A DNA stretch of 64,000 bases from contig NZ_FNOB01000002.1 of NCBI RefSeq assembly GCF_900106675.1, forward strand, positions 248,001 through 312,000. Reading direction: 5' to 3'. Below, piece by piece: positions 44,487 through 52,290 of the stretch (position 1 is the stretch's first letter; each line of letters opens with the position of its first letter). A program made the position numbers and the translations under genes. The notes under the pieces were generated by a model, which worked only from the letters and a program-made list of their open reading frames with translations, was not told where the DNA came from and did not search any database. Origin of the DNA: Allgaiera indica. GTDB lineage: Bacteria; Pseudomonadota; Alphaproteobacteria; Rhodobacterales; Rhodobacteraceae.

Positions 44487-45242
44487 ATGGACAATTCCAC
44501 CTATGTTTCGATCTCGCAAGCGCTGGCGCTGGAACGCAGCCTTGATGTGACCGCGAACAACATCGCCAATTCCAACACCGCCGGGTTCAAGGCCAGCCGG
44601 GTGGATTTCACGACCCTGGTCGCGCAGACATCGGCGGGCAATGGCCACAAGATCGACCCAACGGATTATGTGCGCCCCTCCACGGGCCGTATCGATTCCC
44701 GCCCCGGCCCCTTGCAACGCACCGGCAACCCGCTGGACGTGGCGCTTTCCGGGGCCGGCTGGTTTTCCTACCGCACCGCCGCCGGACAGACGGCCTATGG
44801 CCGCGACGGGCGGCTGGCGGTAGACGCCCAGGGCAATCTGGTCACCGTGACGGGCGCCGAGATCCTGGACGACGCGGGCAGTCCGATCGCGATCCCGGCG
44901 AATTCGGCGGGCGGGCTGCAGATCGGCACCGACGGCACGATCACCGACCGCAGCGGCGCCACACTGGGCCGGATCGGCGTGGTCGATGTGCCCGGCATCG
45001 CCGATTTCCAGCGCGTCGAAGGCGGTATGTTCATCCCGCCCGAGGGCGCCACGCCCGCCACCACCCCCGCCACGGGCACCAAGATCGCCCAGGGTTTCCT
45101 GGAGCAAAGCAATGTCGAGCCGGTGCTGGAACTGACCCGGATGATGGAGATCCAGCGCGCCTATGACCGGGCGATGACGCTGCTGAGCGACCAGAACGAC
45201 CTGCGCAAGCAGGCCCTCGGCCAGCTCGGCCGGCTTGGCTGA
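44487..45242 (+). CDS. flgF: Flagellar proximal rod protein FlgF
   Basis: Rod subunit of 251 residues. The N-terminus carries VTANNIANSNTAGFKASRVDF (about 21-40). The middle has QRTGNPLDVALSGAGWFSYRT, and the C-terminus FLEQSNVEPVLELTRMMEIQRAYDRAMTLL. The ATG at 44487 gives the standard start. An earlier in-frame ATG at 44415 would add a basic leader unlike the family. It heads flgF-flgG-flgA-flgH-fliL-like, separated by 17 bp from flgG. Confidence 0.94.
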   Translation: MDNSTYVSISQALALERSLDVTANNIANSNTAGFKASRVDFTTLVAQTSAGNGHKIDPTDYVRPSTGRIDSRPGPLQRTGNPLDVALSGAGWFSYRTAAGQTAYGRDGRLAVDAQGNLVTVTGAEILDDAGSPIAIPANSAGGLQIGTDGTITDRSGATLGRIGVVDVPGIADFQRVEGGMFIPPEGATPATTPATGTKIAQGFLEQSNVEPVLELTRMMEIQRAYDRAMTLLSDQNDLRKQALGQLGRLG

Positions 45243-45259
45243 CGCAAAAGGAGACGGAC

Positions 45260-46045
45260 ATGAGAGCACTCGGGATCGCGGCGACGGGGATGATGGCCCA
45301 GCAGACCAATGTGGATGTCATCTCGAACAACATCGCCAACGCCAATACGGCGGGGTTCAAATCCTCGCGCGCGGCGTTTCAGGATCTGGTCTATCAATCC
45401 GAACGGCGCGAGGGCGCGCTGACCTCCAGCAACGGCACCGTGCGGCCGGTGGGCACCGATATCGGGCTGGGTGTGGAAAGCGCGGGCGTGGTGCGGCTGA
45501 ACACCCAGGGCGGGCTGACCAAGACCGACAACCAGCTGGATCTGGCGATCGACGGCCAGGGCTATTTCGCGATCACCATGCCCGACGGCAGCCTTGCCTA
45601 TACGCGGGCGGGGAATTTCCAGGTCAGTTCGACCGGGCAGATCGTGAACCTCGAGGGCTACCAGGTGGTGCCCGGCATCACCATCCCGGCCAATACCACC
45701 AAGGTCGACATCAGCCAGCAGGGCATCGTCCAGGCCTATGTCGGCAACAGCAACACGCCCGTGCAGCTGGGTCAGATCACCATGGCGACCTTCATCAACG
45801 AGGCCGGCATGAAGCCGATCGGCAACAATCTTCTGAAGGCCACCGCCGCCTCGGGCAGCCCGGTGACGGCCAATCCGGGTGACCCCGGCGTCGGCGTCCT
45901 GCGCCAGGGCTATATCGAAAGCTCGAACGTCAACATCATCCAGCAGATCACCGACCTGATCGCCGCCCAACGCGCCTATGAGATGAACTCGAAGGCGATC
46001 CAGACCGCCGATCAGATGATGTCCTCCACCTCTCAGATCAAGTGA
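45260..46045 (+). CDS. flgG: Flagellar distal rod protein FlgG
   Basis: Distal rod subunit of 261 residues. It starts MRALGIAATGMMAQQTNVDVISNNIANANTAGFKSSRAAFQDLVYQ, the textbook FlgG beginning. The middle has LTKTDNQLDLAIDGQGYFAI, and the C-terminus YIESSNVNIIQQITDLIAAQRAYEMNSKAIQTADQMM. The ribosome-binding site AAAAGGAGAC precedes the ATG. FlgG forms the rod section that passes through the P and L rings. Confidence 0.97.
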   Translation: MRALGIAATGMMAQQTNVDVISNNIANANTAGFKSSRAAFQDLVYQSERREGALTSSNGTVRPVGTDIGLGVESAGVVRLNTQGGLTKTDNQLDLAIDGQGYFAITMPDGSLAYTRAGNFQVSSTGQIVNLEGYQVVPGITIPANTTKVDISQQGIVQAYVGNSNTPVQLGQITMATFINEAGMKPIGNNLLKATAASGSPVTANPGDPGVGVLRQGYIESSNVNIIQQITDLIAAQRAYEMNSKAIQTADQMMSSTSQIK

Positions 46046-46052
46046 TGCAGCC

Positions 46053-46739
46053 ATGCGCGCCGTTCTTCTTTCCCTGTTTCTGAGCGCCGGTCTGGCCCAA
46101 TGGGCCGCGGCGACCCAGGCGCCGACGCTACCCCAGCCGATCCCGGTCACGCGCCTGATCGCCGAGAAGGCGGCCACCGAGACCGGCGCCGCGATGCCGC
46201 CTGCGGCCAGCTACCAGGTCGAACTGGCGCCGGGCAGCATCGAGAACGGCACCCTGGTCAGCGCCTTCCAGATGGATCCCTCCTCGGGCGCCTTCGCGGC
46301 CAATGTGGTCACCCAGGCGGGCGAGACATGGCGGGTCACGGGGCTGGTCACGCTGATGGTGCCGGTGCCGGTGCCGGTGCGCCGCATCCTGCCCGACGCG
46401 ATCCTGACCAGGCGCGACTTCACCACCGTGAAGCTGCCCTATCAGCAGCTCAACAGCTTCACCGTCACCAGCCTGGGGCGGCTGGACGGGATGCAGGTGC
46501 GCCGCGTGCTGGCCGCCGGCCGGCCGGTGATGGAACAATCGGTCTCGCCGCCGATCGTGGTCAGCCAGGGCGACCGGGTGTCGATAGAATATCGCAAGGG
46601 ACGGATGCAGCTGACGGCGCCGGGGCGCGCGATCACCTCGGCCGAGGCCGACCATGAGGTGCGGGTGATCAACCTGGTCTCGAACCGCACCGTCACCGGC
46701 ATCGCCCGCGCCACCGGCGTGGTGGAGGTACAGCCATGA
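46053..46739 (+). CDS. flgA: P-ring assembly chaperone FlgA
   Basis: Periplasmic chaperone for FlgI, 228 residues. A signal peptide (about 1-20, LLSLFLSAGLAQWAAA) is followed by an N-terminal domain and a C-terminal SAF-type domain with LDGMQVRRVLAAGRPVMEQSVSPPIVVSQGDRV and ITSAEADHEVRVINLVSNRTVTGIARATGVVEV. The latter segments match FlgA's conserved ending. It lies 8 bp after flgG and overlaps flgH by four bases. Confidence 0.92.
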   Translation: MRAVLLSLFLSAGLAQWAAATQAPTLPQPIPVTRLIAEKAATETGAAMPPAASYQVELAPGSIENGTLVSAFQMDPSSGAFAANVVTQAGETWRVTGLVTLMVPVPVPVRRILPDAILTRRDFTTVKLPYQQLNSFTVTSLGRLDGMQVRRVLAAGRPVMEQSVSPPIVVSQGDRVSIEYRKGRMQLTAPGRAITSAEADHEVRVINLVSNRTVTGIARATGVVEVQP

Positions 46740-47515
46740 AACGCCTTTCCTTCGCGCGCTCTCGCGGCGTCTTGACGCTGATGGTCGCAACCTGCGCCCT
46801 TTCGGCCTGCGCGGCCTACAAGGATGCGCGCGATCCCAAGATGGCGGGGATGCAGCTGGACGCCAAGACCATGCCCGAGGCCGCCAGCGTCCAGGTGCCG
46901 ATGCCGGCGCCCGAACCCGCCTATCGGCCGAAACGCGCAGAGGCAGCCTCGTTGTGGCGCACCGGCTCACGCGGGTTTTTCGGCGATCAGCGTGCAACCA
47001 AGGTGGGCGACATCCTGACTGTCGACATCAACATCGACGATCAGGCGAAACTGTCGAACGCCTCGCAGCGGCAGCGGGCGGGCAACCAGAAGCTGGGCAG
47101 CCCCACCTTCTTTGGCTATGGCGGGCAGATCTACAAGGCGCTGCCGGGCGTCGGCAAGGCCGACCTGCCGACCGGCGGCCAGATCGTCGATCTGGGCTCC
47201 AGCTCCGCGGCCTCGGGGTCGGGCTCGATCGACCGCAACGAGACGATCAGCCTGAAGGTTGCGGCGATGGTGATCAAGAAGCTTGCCAATGGCGAGATGG
47301 TCGTCGCCGGGCGGCAGGAGGTGAAGGTGAACCAGGAATTGCGCGAATTGCGCGTGGCCGGGATCATCCGCCCGCAGGATATCCGCATGGACAACACCAT
47401 CCCCTACGAAAAGATGGCCGAGGCGCGCATCACCTATGGCGGCAAGGGGCAGATCTCATCGGTGCAGCAGCCGCGCTATGGCGACGATTTCCTGAACGTC
47501 GTGCTGCCCTATTGA
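46736..47515 (+). CDS. flgH: Flagellar L-ring lipoprotein FlgH
   Basis: Outer-membrane ring protein of 259 residues. A lipoprotein signal ends in LSAC (cysteine near residue 26). Conserved parts are SLWRTGSRGFFGDQRATKVGDILTVDINIDDQAKLSNASQRQR, GSGSIDRNETISLKVAAMVIKKLANGEMVVAGRQEVKVNQELRELRVAGIIRPQDI, and a final YGGKGQISSVQQPRYGDDFLNVVLPY. These match FlgH throughout. It follows flgA with a four-base overlap and ends one base into the start of the next gene. Confidence 0.96.
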   Translation: MKRLSFARSRGVLTLMVATCALSACAAYKDARDPKMAGMQLDAKTMPEAASVQVPMPAPEPAYRPKRAEAASLWRTGSRGFFGDQRATKVGDILTVDINIDDQAKLSNASQRQRAGNQKLGSPTFFGYGGQIYKALPGVGKADLPTGGQIVDLGSSSAASGSGSIDRNETISLKVAAMVIKKLANGEMVVAGRQEVKVNQELRELRVAGIIRPQDIRMDNTIPYEKMAEARITYGGKGQISSVQQPRYGDDFLNVVLPY

Positions 47516-47973
47516 TGGCGCGCCCGCTGCCCCTTCTTCTGGTTGCGCTGGCGCCGGCCCTGGCCGGGGCGGCAGGTTACTTCGGGGCCCGCTTCCTGAA
47601 CCCCGCGCCCGCCCCCACCGCCGCCGCCGCGGCCGGCCATGCCGCCCCGAAACCCGATGCCACCCTGCCCGTCGGCACCTTCGCGGTGCAGATTTACCAA
47701 CCGCGCAGGATCGATACGCTGGTGGCCGAGGTCTCGGTCACCGTCGCCGGTCCCTCGGAGGCCACGCTTCAGACGCCCCAAGGCATGGCACGACTGCGCG
47801 ACCGCGCCTATCAGGTGCTGCTCGACGCCGCCGAGACCCCAGATTACCGCGGCCAGGACATCACCGCCGCGCAAGTCGCCCGGACCCTGGCCGCGGGGCT
47901 GGGCCCGGCCGCGCCGGGGTTGCGCGGCGTCTCGGTGCAAGAGGCCGTGACGATGAAAACGCCGCGGCGGTGA
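47515..47973 (+). CDS. FliL-like single-pass membrane protein, second copy
   Basis: Protein of 152 residues. An N-terminal transmembrane segment (about 4-26, LPLLLVALAPALAGAAGYFGARF) is followed by an Ala/Pro linker. A domain with VGTFAVQIYQPRRIDTLVAEVSVTVAGPSEATLQ and MARLRDRAYQVLLDAAETPDY is similar in layout to the FliL periplasmic domain. It overlaps the flgH stop, so it belongs to the flgF-flgH operon. Whether it helps motor function or ring assembly is unknown. The first, clearer fliL lies at 26192. The FliL assignment is weak. Confidence 0.5.
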   Translation: MARPLPLLLVALAPALAGAAGYFGARFLNPAPAPTAAAAAGHAAPKPDATLPVGTFAVQIYQPRRIDTLVAEVSVTVAGPSEATLQTPQGMARLRDRAYQVLLDAAETPDYRGQDITAAQVARTLAAGLGPAAPGLRGVSVQEAVTMKTPRR

Positions 47974-48104
47974 TGCGATCGCCACCCGCCAAAGGCGGGC
48001 ATACCGGGCCTAGCACCCCGGCCGTCGCCGCCGCCCCGATCAGGCGCGCGCACCAGGCGCCCGAACCGGAAACCTTGTCCGCGACAAAAGGCACGCCACC
48101 CGCG

Positions 48105-48150
48105 TTCTTCTTGGTCCAAATACTCCGGGGGTGCAGGGGGTAGCGCCCCC
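48105..48150 (+). repeat. Second copy of the intergenic repeat/terminator
   Basis: TTCTTGGTCCAAATACTCCG followed by a GGGGG-TAGCG-CCCCC hairpin (48136-48150). It repeats the pattern seen at 9478-9536. It lies between the convergent fliL-like and flgD genes and may terminate transcription in one or both directions. Confidence 0.65.
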
Positions 48151-48153
48151 GCC

Positions 48154-48861
48154 CTATCCGGCCGAAAGAATATCGCCCGGGCTGACCTCGGCGCCGTTGC
48201 GCAGCTTCAGCGTCTCGCCCGCGCTGCCGAACAGCACCTGATCCACGACCGTGGTCGGATAGGTATCGTACGAAATCGTCTTGCCCGACGCATCCACCGC
48301 GTTGATCTTGACATGATACACCCCGTCGGGCTGGGCCAGGCCCGCGTCGTTGCGCCCGTCCCAGCTGAGGTTTTGCATCGTGCCCCCGGCGGTGGGCAGG
48401 CCGGTCAGCTTGCGCACCGTGGTGCCGCTGGCGTCGACGACCGTCGCGGTGACCGACGCGGCGGCGCCGGCCAGGCGATAGCGCGTCTGCCCCGCCCCGC
48501 CCGACAATTCGATCCGGTCCGAGGCCAGGCTGACCGAACGCCCCAACATCCCCAGGGACGCCATCCCCGACATCGCCCCGACCTTGGTGTTCAGCGTCTC
48601 GAGGTTCTTGTTGGTCTGCACCGATTGCTCGACCTGCGACAATTGCGCCAACTGCTGCACGAACTGCGTCGAATCCATCGGCTTCAGCGGATCCTGGTTC
48701 TGGATCTGCGCGGTCAGCAGCTTGAGGAAATTGTTGTAATCGACGCCAAGCTGACCCTGCGCCTTTGCCGCCGCGCCGGTGCTCGTGCCCGTCGCGCCCG
48801 GTACCGTCGCGCCCGGGCTCGCGGCGGTCGGGGCCGCATTCGTGGGAATGGTCGTTGTCAT
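48154..48861 (-). CDS. flgD: Hook-capping protein FlgD
   Basis: Scaffold that caps the growing hook, 235 residues. A Ala/Thr-rich N-terminus is followed by the classic motif YNNFLKLLTAQIQNQDPLKPMDSTQFVQQLAQLSQVEQ (about 40-78). A C-terminal beta domain with LSWDGRNDAGLAQPDGVYHVKI is the FlgD FnIII/tudor-like part. The ATG at 48861 gives the usual length; a longer upstream reading is in the fliK overlap and rejected. It is transcribed after fliK with 7 bp between. Confidence 0.95.
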   Translation of the reverse strand: MTTTIPTNAAPTAASPGATVPGATGTSTGAAAKAQGQLGVDYNNFLKLLTAQIQNQDPLKPMDSTQFVQQLAQLSQVEQSVQTNKNLETLNTKVGAMSGMASLGMLGRSVSLASDRIELSGGAGQTRYRLAGAAASVTATVVDASGTTVRKLTGLPTAGGTMQNLSWDGRNDAGLAQPDGVYHVKINAVDASGKTISYDTYPTTVVDQVLFGSAGETLKLRNGAEVSPGDILSAG

Positions 48862-48868
48862 GGTTGCC

Positions 48869-50380
48869 TCACGTCCTGATGTCCAGTGCGCCCCGCCCAA
48901 TGCGGTCCTGACGCCTGGCGGTGCCGTCTTCGAGCTGCGCCGTGTCGGTCGGCTCCGGGCCGCCCAATGCCCCCGCCGCGCGGGCCGCGCGCTTGGGCCT
49001 TTGCTGCCCGCCCTGACCGTCGCGCCCGGCGAAAGCCTCGAAATCCAGTACCGGCTGCGGCCCGGGCGTGGCCGAGGCGAACATCTGCGACAGCCGCAGA
49101 TGGTCATTGCGCAGCGCGGCCAGAACCAGCGGGTTCTCGGCCCGAAGCACAACATTCAACCGCCCCGAGCCGTCACGCTTCATGTCGATCTGGATCTCTC
49201 CCAGCCCGCGCGGGTGCAGCGCGACGCGGGTCACCCCCTCGGACGGACGCGCCGCGCGGATCTGATCGCCCAGCATTCCCGCGAAGGCCTGCGGCGAGGG
49301 TGCCAAGGCCTGCACGGAGCCCGGCATCGCCGCTGCCAGCGGCGCGACCGGCACCGAAAGATGGGCCGGCACCGGCACGTTCCCTGCCGCCGCAAGCAGC
49401 GCGGCCGCACGCCCATCCGCGCCGCCGGCCCCCGCCCCGGACTGCGCCAGCAAGGCCATCGGATCGGGCGCCCGCTTTGCGGCAGCCTTCACGGCCTCGG
49501 CCGCCCCGTGACCCCGCACATCGGCCCCGCCGCCGGACTTCCCCGGCCCGACCTTGCCAACCGCCGCCACCGCCGGATCGGCCACCCCATCGGCGCTCCG
49601 CGCCATCTGTCCGGCCCGCGCCAGGGTTTCCAGCAGCCCCAGGGACGACTGCGCCGCAGCCGTGCCCCCCGTCGCCGAGGCCGCCTCGGCCCCCGGCAGC
49701 CCGTGGCCTTCACCGATCCGCTCTGCCGTGCGGGGCGACACAACGCCGCCGGGCGCGCCCGTCGCCACCGCCGGACGCACCAAACCCAACGCCTGGGCCA
49801 CCAGGGCGAACATCGCCTGCGCCTGTGTCAACGGGTCGCCCTTCTGCAGGTCGGCGCCCGGCTTTGGCGCGCCCGCCGCGCCGCCCTTGGATGCCGCCAG
49901 CGCGGCGGCGATCCGATCCACCGCATTCGTGCCCAGCGCCCCGTCCATGCCGCCCAGCATGGCGCCCACCACCTGCGCCGCCGCCTTCAGGATCGCCGAG
50001 GCCTTGGCCCGGTCCCCCGAGGCCAGCGCCGCGCGGATCGCCTGCATCGTCTCGGCCTCCAGCGTTCTCAGCCCGCCGGCGACAGAGACCTTCAGCGCCA
50101 CCAACTGCGCCGCGCTCGCGCCCTTCCGAGAAAGCCCGCCGGAAATCCCGGCCTCCGCCGCAGCCCCCGCGCCCTCGGCCCGAGCATCTTGCCGGACGCT
50201 ATCCGTCGCCTGCGACGAGGCCGCCGCCCTTGTCCCGCCCTGCGCGGGCAATAGCGCCTGAAACTCGGCGCGCCCAGGCGCGTCGCGCTTGCCCGCCGCG
50301 CTGGGGGCGCCGGGGGTACCCCCCGCCCCCAGCTGGGTCAGCAGATTGGGCGGGGCGTTCGTCGGTGTACGCGGCATCAT
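48869..50380 (-). CDS. fliK: Hook-length control protein FliK
   Basis: Secreted molecular ruler of 503 residues that measures hook length and triggers the FlhB switch. A long Ala/Gly/Pro-rich region fills most of the protein. The C-terminal globular domain (about 390-475) carries the FliK signature TRVALHPRGLGEIQIDMKRD and LNVVLRAENPLVLAALRNDHLRLSQMF. Such low complexity in the first part is typical of the family. It is located between the sigma factor gene (6 bp upstream) and flgD. Confidence 0.88.
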   Translation of the reverse strand: MMPRTPTNAPPNLLTQLGAGGTPGAPSAAGKRDAPGRAEFQALLPAQGGTRAAASSQATDSVRQDARAEGAGAAAEAGISGGLSRKGASAAQLVALKVSVAGGLRTLEAETMQAIRAALASGDRAKASAILKAAAQVVGAMLGGMDGALGTNAVDRIAAALAASKGGAAGAPKPGADLQKGDPLTQAQAMFALVAQALGLVRPAVATGAPGGVVSPRTAERIGEGHGLPGAEAASATGGTAAAQSSLGLLETLARAGQMARSADGVADPAVAAVGKVGPGKSGGGADVRGHGAAEAVKAAAKRAPDPMALLAQSGAGAGGADGRAAALLAAAGNVPVPAHLSVPVAPLAAAMPGSVQALAPSPQAFAGMLGDQIRAARPSEGVTRVALHPRGLGEIQIDMKRDGSGRLNVVLRAENPLVLAALRNDHLRLSQMFASATPGPQPVLDFEAFAGRDGQGGQQRPKRAARAAGALGGPEPTDTAQLEDGTARRQDRIGRGALDIRT

Positions 50381-50386
50381 TTTCCC

Positions 50387-51130
50387 CTAGCTCAACATCG
50401 CGGGCGTGCAGCCCAACCGTTCCAGCCGCAACCGCAGCCGCGACAGCGCGCGCCGCTCGAATACCGCGACGCGATCCGCGCTGATCCCCAGCCAAGCCGC
50501 CGTCTCGGCAACCGTCTCGGGCTCTGCCGCCAGCTTGCGCCGCTCAAGCAATTCGCGATCCTGCGCGCCAAGCTGCCCCAGAGCCACAAGCAGGATCTCC
50601 CGCACCCGGGTGGCGCTCGATTCCGCTTCTGCGTGCTCTTCGGGCGTGCGCCCCGGCGCGCGCAGTTCGCCCAGGCTGGCCTCACCCACGCCGCCCGTCG
50701 CGTCGATGCTGAGATGCGCCTGCGACGCCAGCAACGCCGCGCGCTGCTCCTCGCCCGAGATCCGGCCCCGCCGCGCATCGAAATAAACCCGCGAGGGCAT
50801 GTTCACGATGGTCTTCATCCGCGCCACCGCGGTCGAGATCGAGGTCTTCACCCACCATTGCGCATATGTCGAAAACCGCACCGTCTGTTCCAGGTCGAAC
50901 AGATCGGCCGCGCGCATCAGCCCGATCATCCCCTCGGCCACCAGGTCCTCCAGCTCGACGGGGTTGGACGTCCAGCGCTGCGCCTGGGCATGAACAAGGC
51001 GGGCATGGCTTCGAAGCAGAAGTTCCAGCGCGCGCTGGTCGCCGCGCTCCTGCCAGTCGTGAAGGGCCCCGCGTTCGTCCTCGACGCTCAAGAGCGGAGC
51101 ATCAAGCGCATCCTTGTAGCTCAATCCCAT
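50387..51130 (-). CDS. RpoH-like sigma factor of the flagellar cluster
   Basis: Sigma-70 family protein of 247 residues. Region 2 reads ELEDLVAEGMIGLMRAADLFDLEQ and VRFSTYAQWWVKTSI (about 63-100), closest to the RpoH type. A shortened box, RVYFDARRG near residue 117, stands where RpoH proteins have KLFFNLRR. Region 4 (about 190-240) has ELLERRKLAAEPETVAETAAWLGISADRVAVFERRALSRLRLRL. No fliA is present, so this factor may direct late flagellar genes. It heads sigma-fliK-flgD. A perfect CtrA box lies 71 bp upstream. Confidence 0.85.
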   Translation of the reverse strand: MGLSYKDALDAPLLSVEDERGALHDWQERGDQRALELLLRSHARLVHAQAQRWTSNPVELEDLVAEGMIGLMRAADLFDLEQTVRFSTYAQWWVKTSISTAVARMKTIVNMPSRVYFDARRGRISGEEQRAALLASQAHLSIDATGGVGEASLGELRAPGRTPEEHAEAESSATRVREILLVALGQLGAQDRELLERRKLAAEPETVAETAAWLGISADRVAVFERRALSRLRLRLERLGCTPAMLS

Positions 51131-51200
51131 ACGCCGCCGCCTATTCTTACTTTCGCTAGAATAGTAAGCACATACAAAGAAATCAGAAAGGTTTATCTTA

Positions 51201-51215
51201 TTAAAGCAAGATTAA
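51201..51215 (-). promoter_or_regulatory. CtrA-type box upstream of the sigma factor gene
   Basis: TTAA-AGCAAGA-TTAA at 51201-51215 matches TTAA-N7-TTAA exactly and is followed by TTAAC. It overlaps a GCAAGATTAAT motif (51206-51216). The sigma gene begins at 51130, 71 bp away. An inverted repeat CTATTCT/AGAATAG lies between (51135-51158). Confidence 0.65.
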
Positions 51216-51420
51216 TTAACATGAACCTTGCGAGGACGCGACGCCGTCGCCGGCGCAAGACCCGGCAAGCGCAACGGTGGCCCGCCCCGGCCGCGCGTCC
51301 ATCATCATCCCGGGCCGACGCCCCGGACGGCCGATTGCCCCCGGGCGGAACACGCAAGGCGGCCGGGAACCCCGACCGCCCGGCCCGCGCCCCGCGGGAG
51401 GAATGACGCAGCCGGAGATG

Positions 51421-51915
51421 TCAGCCCAGGGCGCGATCCCCGCGCGAGAACTGGGTGCTGCGCTCGGAGCGGGCCTTGTTGCCACGCGCCTGGCCACCGA
51501 AGAAGCGCGCGTTCAGCCCATCGTCGCGGAACCCCGCGGGTGGAACTGTGGCGGCCTCGGGGTGGGAAACATCACGCCCCACATATTGAAGCGCCTTGGC
51601 CGCCTCATCCCATATCTCGTCGCCCGATTGGAATTGCCCCGGCGCCTGCGCGACCTCTTCGAAGATCACCACCGCACCGAAAGGCACCGTCAGCCCCAGT
51701 TCCTCGGCCAGCACATCGCCCAGCGAGAGCCCTGGCAGGAGCTCTGTCGCTTCGGGCAGGATGCGTGGCGCGCGATGCGGCTCTGCGTTGGCGAGGCAGA
51801 TCGTTTCAACCGGAAGAAGGGCGCATACTCCACGCGCGATCTCGCCCTGTTCCCCGTCTCGCCACACAGTTACTGCGCCGCTCCAGATCTGCTCAAGCAG
51901 TATATTCACCTTCAT
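51421..51915 (-). CDS. Hypothetical protein in the regulatory part of the flagellar cluster
   Basis: Not recognised. The product has 164 residues and no signal peptide or transmembrane segment. The first two thirds appear folded: MKVNILLEQIWSGAVTVWRD, LLPGLSLGDVLAEELGLTVPFGAVVIFEEVAQAPG. The last third is Gly/Arg/Asn-rich and probably disordered (ARFFGGQARGNKARSERS). The ATG at 51915 follows an AT-rich stretch containing TTAATTCTTG (51993-52002), which is a minus-strand copy of the recurrent motif. It stands alone between the sigma factor and a response regulator. A flagellar or regulatory role is possible but unsupported by motifs. Confidence 0.6.
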   Translation of the reverse strand: MKVNILLEQIWSGAVTVWRDGEQGEIARGVCALLPVETICLANAEPHRAPRILPEATELLPGLSLGDVLAEELGLTVPFGAVVIFEEVAQAPGQFQSGDEIWDEAAKALQYVGRDVSHPEAATVPPAGFRDDGLNARFFGGQARGNKARSERSTQFSRGDRALG

Positions 51916-52290
51916 GTCTAAACCGTCTCTCAGACATCCCCACCGTCTTCAGACTTTAACTTCACGATTTTTCACGCGTAAGTTTTTCTTTGTTAATTCT
52001 TGTGTCATGCGGCCTTCGCCCATGCCACCGACAGCCCGCCGCAGCGCAGACCCGGCGCCAGCAGCGCGGCGGCACCTAATCCGCCTTGTTCCAACCACAA
52101 TTCGCACCCAAACATCTGGGCGACACATACTGCTGATAGTAGAAATAAGGCACGCCACCCCCTATATACAGATAAGTCGCGTCTATCGGATCTTTACAAT
52201 TGATCGACTTGACCGGGGTCGGCGCCGATCGCGGCGCACGGGAATCAGTCGCCCGAAGCCCGCCGCCGAACCTTAGCCCAAGTTCACGGC
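51916..52290. other. Intergenic region with a possible gene remnant
   Basis: About 375 bases. It includes the upstream region of the 51421-51915 gene, with TTAATTCTTG at 51993-52002. On the minus strand at 52076-52290 an open frame ends with the peptide TYLYIGGGVPYFYYQQYVSP and continues RCLGANCGWNKAD before the stop. It has no good start codon outside the response regulator gene, so it may be the tail of a decayed gene. Base composition is lower in GC than the neighbours. Confidence 0.35.
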
